From Streptomyces sp. NBC_01750 (GTDB taxonomy: Bacteria; Actinomycetota; Actinomycetes; Streptomycetales; Streptomycetaceae): 64,000 bases of DNA. Shown one piece after another: positions 58,392 through 64,000 of the stretch. Both the position numbers and the translations under genes were made by a program. The notes below the pieces were generated by a model that worked only from the letters and a program-made list of their open reading frames with translations, was not told the origin of the DNA and ran no database searches. Position 1 is the first letter of the stretch; each line of letters begins with the position of its first letter. The stretch covers positions 6,016,001 through 6,080,000 of the forward strand of contig NZ_CP109137.1 in NCBI RefSeq assembly GCF_035918095.1, read 5' to 3'.

Positions 58392-58826
58392 GTGTCAGGC
58401 GCGTCCGGCCGGGTGCTCGTTGTCGACGACAACAGGGTCATACGGCAGCTGATCAGGGTCAATCTCGAGCTGGAGGGCTTCGAGGTCGTGACCGCGGCCG
58501 ATGGTGCCGAGTGTCTGGATGTCGTCCATCGCGTCTGCCCCGATGTGATCACGCTCGATGTCGTGATGCCCCGCCTCGACGGGCTGCGCACCGTCGCCCG
58601 GCTGCGGGCCGATCCGCGGACCAGGCATCTGCCCGTCGCGATCATCAGTGCCTGCACGCAGTACGAGGTGGAGAACGGGCTCGCCGCCGGTGTGGACGCC
58701 TTTCTCGCGAAGCCCTTCGAACCGTCCGAGCTGGTCCGTCTCGTACGGCAGTTGATGCACAGGGAGGGCCCGCCGTCCGTCGACGGCAGGCATGGCGCCG
58801 GGCGGGCGGGAAGCGCACGCGGCTGA
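58392..58826 (+). CDS. single-domain response regulator
   Basis: 144 residues from a GTG at 58392, without a clear ribosome site, possibly leaderless. A CheY-like receiver with acidic pair Asp12-Asp13 (VVDDNRVIR), phospho-acceptor Asp56 (VITLDVVMP), Ser86 (IISAC) and Lys107 (FLAKPF). No output domain; only a 25-residue polar tail. The partner kinase is not in the window. Found next to the argS-like-lysA block in other Streptomyces, from memory. Confidence 0.9.
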   Translation: MSGASGRVLVVDDNRVIRQLIRVNLELEGFEVVTAADGAECLDVVHRVCPDVITLDVVMPRLDGLRTVARLRADPRTRHLPVAIISACTQYEVENGLAAGVDAFLAKPFEPSELVRLVRQLMHREGPPSVDGRHGAGRAGSARG

Positions 58827-58881
58827 CCGCATCGCGAAACCGGTTCGCGAAGGGCCCCCCTCCCTCCCATACGCTTGTCCC

Positions 58882-59925
58882 GTGACCCCCGCCGAGCTCT
58901 CCCGAACCGTGCTGCACGCCGTGTGCCGCGCGGTGGAGGACGGTGCGCTGCGGGCGCCCGTGCCCGAGAGTGTCAGTGTCGAGCGGCCCCGGCCCGGTGG
59001 CTGCGGGGACTACGCCACCAATGTCGCCCTACGGCTCGCCGGGCCGGCCGGGCAGCGGCCCCGCGCGGTGGCCGAAATGCTGCGGCACCGGATCGCCGAG
59101 GTCCCCGGGATCGCCGGGATCGAGATCACCGGGCCCGGCTTCCTCAACATCACCCTGGACGCGGGCGCGCAGCAGGCGCTCGTACGGGAGGTGCTGGAGC
59201 GGGGGAGCAGGTACGGGTGGATCGCGCCGACCGGGGCGGTCGCGCAACCCGGCTACCGCGCCGAGGTGCGTGCTGCCGTCACCGCCGATGCCCTGCGCCG
59301 GATCCTGGTGTCGCAGGGCACCCTCGTCCGTACCAGCTGCGAAGGGGCGGCCGACCCGGTCTGGGCCGAGCTGGGCGTGCGCGTCGAGGCGCAGGGGGGA
59401 CGCCGCCACCTGCCCACGGATGTGACCCCCGTGCCCGCCGGGGAGAGCGCCCGTGAACTCCTCCGGCGGCTCGGGCCGGATGCCGCGCGCTGGGCGCTGC
59501 TGCGACCTGCCGGGCACGATCACCCCTTTGTCGGGGACGAGCTGATGACGCGGCAGGAGAGCAACCCACTGTTCAAGATCCAGTACGCTTGTTCCCGCAC
59601 CCGCGCCCTCACCCGTAACGCCGCACAACTCGACTTCGGCAGTGCCCCCGAAACGCATGTCGACGCCGCCGCCCTCACCACCGCCATCGGCGACTACCCC
59701 GCCGCACTCGCCGGCGCCGCCCGTCACCGCGCCCCCGACCGGCTCGCCCGGTATCTGGAAGACACGGCCGACGCCCTCCTCGCCTTCCAGCACACGGTGC
59801 TGCCCATGGGCGACGAAAAACCCCTGGCCGCCCACCGCTCCCGGCTCGCGCTCGCCGAAGCCGCCGGGACGGTGCTCGCCGGTGGCCTGTCCCTGCTCGG
59901 CATCAGCGCACCCGAACACCTGTGA
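58882..59925 (+). CDS. ArgS-like protein lacking the catalytic core (DALR domain)
   Basis: 347 residues from the GTG at 58882. The N-terminus resembles the additional domain of arginyl-tRNA synthetases (PGGCGDYATNVALRLAGPAG, GPGFLNITLDAGAQQALVRE) and the C-terminus the DALR anticodon-binding domain (NPLFKIQYACSRTRALTRNA). There is no HIGH or KMSKS motif, and the length is well short of the usual 550-590, so it cannot charge tRNA alone. It lies 10 bases upstream of lysA. It possibly binds tRNA for regulation. Confidence 0.85.
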   Translation: MTPAELSRTVLHAVCRAVEDGALRAPVPESVSVERPRPGGCGDYATNVALRLAGPAGQRPRAVAEMLRHRIAEVPGIAGIEITGPGFLNITLDAGAQQALVREVLERGSRYGWIAPTGAVAQPGYRAEVRAAVTADALRRILVSQGTLVRTSCEGAADPVWAELGVRVEAQGGRRHLPTDVTPVPAGESARELLRRLGPDAARWALLRPAGHDHPFVGDELMTRQESNPLFKIQYACSRTRALTRNAAQLDFGSAPETHVDAAALTTAIGDYPAALAGAARHRAPDRLARYLEDTADALLAFQHTVLPMGDEKPLAAHRSRLALAEAAGTVLAGGLSLLGISAPEHL

Positions 59926-59935
59926 AAGAGACACC

Positions 59936-61327
59936 ATGAGCCGTTCCGCACACCCCGCCGGGCCCCGCCACGCGGATGTCGTCCCCGAGGGCCACTACAC
60001 CGCCCCGCCGACCGACCTCAACGTCCTCGACGAGAAGGTCTGGGCCAGGACGGTCACCCGGAACGAGGACGGCGCCGTCGCCGTCGGCGGGATCGAAGTG
60101 ACGCGGCTGGCTGAGGAGTTCGGTACTCCCGCCTACTTCCTCGACGAGTCCGACTTCCGGGCCCGCTGCCGTGCCTGGGCCGACGCCTTCGGCAAGGACG
60201 CCGATGTGTTCTACGCGGGCAAGGCGTTCCTGTCACGGGCCATCGTCAGGTGGCTCACGGAGGAAGGCCTCAATCTCGACGTCTGCTCCGGCGGCGAGCT
60301 CACCACCGCCCTCGACGCCGGCATGCCCGCCGACCGCATCGCCTTCCACGGCAACAACAAGTCCGAGGAAGAGATCGAAAGGGCCGTACGCGTCGGCGTC
60401 GGGCGCATCGTCCTCGACTCCTTCCAGGAGATCGTCCGTGTCGCGCACATCGCGCAGCGCCAGGGCAAGCGCCAGCGCGTCCAGATCCGCGTCACCGTCG
60501 GCGTCGAGGCGCACACGCACGAGTTCATCGCCACCGCCCACGAGGACCAGAAGTTCGGGATCGCACTCGCCGACGGGCAGGCCGCCGAAGCCGTACGGCG
60601 CGCCCTCAGGCTCGACGGCCTCGAGCTCATCGGCATTCATTCGCACATCGGCTCGCAGATCTTCGACATGGCCGGTTTCGAGGTGTCCGCGCGCCGCGTC
60701 GTGCGGCTGCTCGCCGAAGTACGGGACGAGCACGGCATCGAGCTGCCCGAGATCGACCTCGGCGGCGGTCTCGGCATCGCGTACACGTCCGACGACGACC
60801 CGCGCGAGCCGCACGACATCGCCAAGGCCCTCAGCGAGATCGTCACCCGCGAGTGTGAGGCGGCGAAGCTGCGCACGCCCCGGATCTCCGTCGAGCCGGG
60901 CCGCGCCATCGTCGGGCCCAGCGCGTTCACCCTGTACGAGGTCGGCACCGTCAAGCCGCTCCAGGGGCTGCGTACGTACGTCTCCGTCGACGGCGGCATG
61001 TCGGACAACATCCGTACGGCCCTCTACGACGCCGAGTACAGCGTCGCGCTCGTGTCGAGGACGTCCGAGGCGGAGCCGATGCTCGCCCGCGTCGTCGGCA
61101 AGCACTGCGAGAGCGGCGACATCGTCGTCAAGGACGCCTTCCTCCCGGCCGATCTCGCGCCCGGTGATCTGATCGCCGTGCCCGCCACCGGCGCGTACTG
61201 CCGGTCCATGGCCAGCAACTACAACCACGCACTCCGCCCGCCCGTCGTCGCTGTCAAGGACGGCGAGGCGCGGGTGATCGTCCGGCGTGAGACGGAGGAA
61301 GATCTCCTGCGTCTGGATGTCGGTTAG
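59936..61327 (+). CDS. lysA: diaminopimelate decarboxylase
   Basis: 463 residues from the ATG at 59936. A PLP-dependent group IV decarboxylase: Lys96 in VFYAGKAF binds PLP, with HSHIGSQIFD, DLGGGLGI and SVEPGRAIVG as further family motifs, and CESGD near the C-terminus closing the active site of the dimer partner. It makes L-lysine from meso-diaminopimelate. A hairpin separates it from hom. Confidence 0.97.
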   Translation: MSRSAHPAGPRHADVVPEGHYTAPPTDLNVLDEKVWARTVTRNEDGAVAVGGIEVTRLAEEFGTPAYFLDESDFRARCRAWADAFGKDADVFYAGKAFLSRAIVRWLTEEGLNLDVCSGGELTTALDAGMPADRIAFHGNNKSEEEIERAVRVGVGRIVLDSFQEIVRVAHIAQRQGKRQRVQIRVTVGVEAHTHEFIATAHEDQKFGIALADGQAAEAVRRALRLDGLELIGIHSHIGSQIFDMAGFEVSARRVVRLLAEVRDEHGIELPEIDLGGGLGIAYTSDDDPREPHDIAKALSEIVTRECEAAKLRTPRISVEPGRAIVGPSAFTLYEVGTVKPLQGLRTYVSVDGGMSDNIRTALYDAEYSVALVSRTSEAEPMLARVVGKHCESGDIVVKDAFLPADLAPGDLIAVPATGAYCRSMASNYNHALRPPVVAVKDGEARVIVRRETEEDLLRLDVG

Positions 61328-61348
61328 TTGAGATAGATGTCTCGCATG

Positions 61349-61377
61349 CCGGACGGGGGATAGAAACTCCCGTCCGG
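61349..61377 (+). terminator. hairpin between lysA and hom
   Basis: Perfect 9-base arms CCGGACGGG and CCCGTCCGG around 11 bases. No strong T run follows. It may be a partial terminator or attenuator that sets hom-thrC apart from lysA. Confidence 0.65.
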
Positions 61378-61423
61378 TGAGTGAGACTGGTCCACACCGT
61401 TGATGCACACGAAACGAGGTCGG

Positions 61424-62716
61424 ATGATGCGTACGCGTCCGCTGAAGGTGGCGCTGCTGGGCTGCGGAGTGGTCGGCTCAGAGGTGGCGCGCATCATGAC
61501 GACGCACGCCGAAGACCTCGCGGCCCGTATCGGCGCTCCGGTGGAACTGGCGGGTGTGGCGGTCCGCCGGCCCTCCAAAGTGCGCGAGGGCATCGACCCC
61601 GCGCTGATCACCACCGATGCGACAGCCCTGGTCAAACGCGGAGACATCGACGTCGTCATCGAGGTCATCGGCGGCATCGAGCCCGCCCGCTCCCTCATCA
61701 CCGCCGCGTTCGAGCACGGCGCGTCCGTCGTCTCCGCCAACAAGGCGCTGCTGGCCGAGGACGGCGCGACCCTCTACGCCGCCGCCGAGGAGCACGGCAG
61801 GGATCTCTACTTCGAGGCCGCCGTCGCGGGTGCGATTCCGCTGATCAGGCCGCTGCGCGAGTCCCTCGCGGGCGACAAGGTCAACCGCGTGCTCGGCATC
61901 GTCAACGGCACGACCAACTTCATCCTCGACAAGATGGACAGCTCGGGCGCCGGCTACTCCGAGGCGCTCGACGAGGCCACCGCCCTCGGGTACGCCGAGG
62001 CCGATCCGACCGCCGACGTCGAGGCCTTCGACGCCGCCGCCAAGGCCGCCATCCTCGCCGGGATCGCCTTCCACACCCGCGTACGCCTCGACGACGTCTA
62101 CCGCGAGGGCCTGACCGAGGTCACCGCCGCCGACATCGCCTCCGCCAAGCGGATGGGCTGCACGGTCAAGCTCCTCGCCATCTGTGAGCGCGCGGCCGAC
62201 GGCCGGTCCGTCACCGCCCGCGTCCACCCGGCGATGATTCCGCTCAGCCACCCGCTCGCCTCCGTCCGAGAGGCGTACAACGCCGTCTTCGTCGAGGCCG
62301 AGGCGGCCGGGCAGCTGATGTTCTACGGTCCGGGCGCCGGCGGCGCGCCGACCGCCTCCGCGGTGCTGGGCGACCTCGTTGCCGTCTGCCGCAACAAGCT
62401 CGCCGACTCCACCGGTCCTGGCGAGTCCGCGTACACCCAGCTGCCCGTGAGCCCCATGGGCGAGGTGGTGACGCGGTACCACATCAGCCTCGACGTGGCC
62501 GACAAGCCTGGCGTACTCGCCCAGGTGGCGACGGTCTTCGCCGAGCACGGCGTATCCATCGATACGGTCCGTCAGCAGGGCAAGGACGGCGAGGCCGACC
62601 TCGTCGTCGTCACCCACCGCGCGCCCGACGCCGCCCTCTCGGGGACCGTCGAGGCGCTGCGCAAGCTCGACACCGTGCGCGGTGTCGCCAGCATCATGCG
62701 TGTTGAAGGGGAGTAA
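61424..62716 (+). CDS. hom: homoserine dehydrogenase
   Basis: 430 residues from the ATG at 61424; the ATG next to it at 61427 has better spacing (seven bases) to GAGG. NAD(P)-binding motif [14 protein letters not shown], catalytic region [12 protein letters not shown] and [11 protein letters not shown], and a C-terminal ACT domain ([20 protein letters not shown]) that gives threonine feedback control in this class. It reduces aspartate semialdehyde to homoserine. It lies 7 bases upstream of thrC. Confidence 0.97.
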   Translation: MMRTRPLKVALLGCGVVGSEVARIMTTHAEDLAARIGAPVELAGVAVRRPSKVREGIDPALITTDATALVKRGDIDVVIEVIGGIEPARSLITAAFEHGASVVSANKALLAEDGATLYAAAEEHGRDLYFEAAVAGAIPLIRPLRESLAGDKVNRVLGIVNGTTNFILDKMDSSGAGYSEALDEATALGYAEADPTADVEAFDAAAKAAILAGIAFHTRVRLDDVYREGLTEVTAADIASAKRMGCTVKLLAICERAADGRSVTARVHPAMIPLSHPLASVREAYNAVFVEAEAAGQLMFYGPGAGGAPTASAVLGDLVAVCRNKLADSTGPGESAYTQLPVSPMGEVVTRYHISLDVADKPGVLAQVATVFAEHGVSIDTVRQQGKDGEADLVVVTHRAPDAALSGTVEALRKLDTVRGVASIMRVEGE

Positions 62717-62723
62717 GGGACCC

Positions 62724-63794
62724 ATGACGACCAACGGCACCCACCAGTGGCGCGGCATCATCGAGGAGTACCGGGAGCGTCTCCCGGTGACGGACACGAC
62801 GCCTGTCGTCACGCTCGGCGAGGGTGGCACGCCGCTCGTCCCGGCGCAGGTCCTCTCCGAGCGCACGGGCTGCGAGGTGTACCTCAAGGTCGAGGGCGCC
62901 AACCCCACCGGGTCCTTCAAGGACCGCGGTATGACCATGGCGATCACCAAGGCCAAGGAGGAGGGCGCGCAGGCGGTCATCTGCGCCTCCACCGGCAACA
63001 CCTCCGCCTCGGCCGCCGCCTATGCCGTACGGGCCGGAATGGTCTGCGCCGTCCTGGTGCCCCAGGGCAAGATCGCCCTCGGCAAGATGGGGCAGGCGCT
63101 GGTCTACGGCTCGCGGATCCTGCAGGTCGACGGGAACTTCGACGACTGCCTGAACCTGGCGCGCGGCCTGTCCGAGAACTACCCGGTGGCGCTGGTCAAT
63201 TCGGTCAATCCATTCCGTATCGAGGGCCAGAAGACCGCGTCGTTCGAGATCGTCGACGCGCTCGGCGACGCCCCGGACATCCACGTGCTGCCCGTCGGCA
63301 ACGCCGGCAACATCACCGCGTACTGGAAGGGGTACAAGGAGTACGCCGCGGACAGGATGTCCACGCGCACTCCCCGGATGTGGGGCTTCCAGGCCTCCGG
63401 TTCGGCGCCGATCGTGCGCGGCGAGATCGTCAAGGACCCGTCGACCATCGCCACCGCGATCCGGATCGGCAATCCGGCCTCCTGGCAGTACGCGCTCGCC
63501 GCGCGGGACGAGTCGGGCGGTTTCATCGACGAGGTGACGGACCGTGAGATCCTGCGCGCCTACCGGCTGTTGGCCTCGCAGGAGGGCGTCTTCGTGGAGC
63601 CCGCGTCGGCCGCCTCCGTGGCCGGTCTGCTGAAGGCCGCCGAGCAGGGCAAGGTCGACCCGGGCCAGAAAATCGTCTGCACGGTCACCGGAAACGGACT
63701 CAAGGATCCGGACTGGGCGGTCGCCGGAGCGCCCCAGCCGGTCACCGTGCCGGTCGACGCGGCCGCGGCCGCGGAGCAGCTCGGTCTTGCGTAA
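62724..63794 (+). CDS. thrC: threonine synthase
   Basis: 356 residues from the ATG at 62724 (AAGGGGAG upstream). PLP-binding Lys66 in [12 protein letters not shown], the phosphate-binding loop [15 protein letters not shown], and [14 protein letters not shown]. It converts O-phosphohomoserine to threonine. thrB would be expected next, beyond the right edge. Confidence 0.97.
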   Translation: MTTNGTHQWRGIIEEYRERLPVTDTTPVVTLGEGGTPLVPAQVLSERTGCEVYLKVEGANPTGSFKDRGMTMAITKAKEEGAQAVICASTGNTSASAAAYAVRAGMVCAVLVPQGKIALGKMGQALVYGSRILQVDGNFDDCLNLARGLSENYPVALVNSVNPFRIEGQKTASFEIVDALGDAPDIHVLPVGNAGNITAYWKGYKEYAADRMSTRTPRMWGFQASGSAPIVRGEIVKDPSTIATAIRIGNPASWQYALAARDESGGFIDEVTDREILRAYRLLASQEGVFVEPASAASVAGLLKAAEQGKVDPGQKIVCTVTGNGLKDPDWAVAGAPQPVTVPVDAAAAAEQLGLA

Positions 63795-63796
63795 GG

Positions 63797-63822
63797 CCTC
63801 CGCGCAGGGCACTGTGCGGAGG
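63797..63822 (+). terminator. possible terminator after thrC
   Basis: Arms CCTCCGC (63797-63803) and GCGGAGG (63816-63822), 3 bases after the thrC stop. The loop can extend the stem by further G-C pairs. No T run, as is common in high-GC actinomycetes. Confidence 0.5.
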
Positions 63823-64000
63823 GCACTGCGCTGAGAGCCCTGCGCGGGAAGCCCCGCCCAGAGCCCCGAGCGAACGTCGCGGTAAGGCTCCGGGTACTCG
63901 GGTAATGCTCTGGGTAAAGGTCTGGCATAGGGCTCTGCCGCAGAGCCCCGCCCTGCCTTCCCGGGGCGCACCTGAGAAAGCATGGCAAGCCGGACAACGG

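Overview
The window is high-GC actinomycete chromosome and almost certainly from a Streptomyces: GTG and TTG starts are common, stops and starts overlap by 4 bases again and again, and the right end carries lysA-hom-thrC behind an ArgS-like gene. A 17.7 kb actinomycete integrative and conjugative element (AICE) of the pSAM2 type sits in the 3' end of a tRNA-Arg(CCG) gene next to that block.

Layout. 1-3.9 kb: a secreted NlpC/P60-type protein whose catalytic cysteine reads as glycine, a pseudokinase joined through a membrane helix to a PQQ-type beta-propeller, and a small protein. 4.0-14.5 kb: an uptake and catabolism regulon made of a carbohydrate-type ABC importer, a LLM flavin oxidoreductase, a DapA-family lyase, two amidohydrolase-fold proteins, a DegT aminotransferase, a regulator and an enolase-superfamily enzyme. 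Four promoter regions in this block carry the same palindrome with core CGG(C/T)CC(A/G)GGCCG. One copy overlaps the -10 of a near-consensus promoter. I regard this as the best candidate here for an undescribed system. 14.6-17.7 kb: a TetR regulator and two divergent diiron proteins. 18-22.4 kb: DUF3291, amidase, class B PBP and FtsW/RodA, all on the minus strand and mostly overlapping. 22.7-26.5 kb: HEAT-repeat, zinc-ribbon, NERD-like and SnoaL-like genes. 26.6-29.6 kb: a bacterial NHEJ set (ligase, LigD-type polymerase, Ku). 29.7-35.2 kb: a TetR with a doubled operator, a DUF2867 protein, small membrane and secreted proteins, and a sulfur-oxidation pair (rhodanese; persulfide dioxygenase-rhodanese).

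35.2-40.4 kb is a worn accessory strip: a 1.1 kb stretch without genes, an AbiE-like toxin-antitoxin pair whose toxin is frameshifted, an aminoglycoside phosphotransferase-like gene, a broken YCII gene, a GYD gene, and the last codons of a lost integrase followed by a partial tRNA-Arg copy. This indicates that an older element lay here and that the present AICE inserted beside it.

40.4-58.17 kb is the AICE. Its left third is cargo, partly AT-richer than the rest: a membrane Mrr-type nuclease with a small partner, a DUF4365 nuclease with a partner, a tail-anchored protein, and a NERD protein. The middle has the control module (Pif-like Nudix, XRE and KorSA-like GntR regulators). The right half is one long plus-strand run: TraB/TraSA-type translocase, Spd-like membrane proteins, zinc-ribbon proteins, an atypical cytosine-5 methyltransferase, an ASCH protein, a RepSA-type initiator, Xis and Int. 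Int lies against the intact tRNA-Arg gene, whose 3' half is supplied by the element.

58.2-64 kb returns to core genome: a single-domain response regulator, an ArgS-like protein without the catalytic core, lysA, hom and thrC. Together these make lysine and threonine from aspartate.
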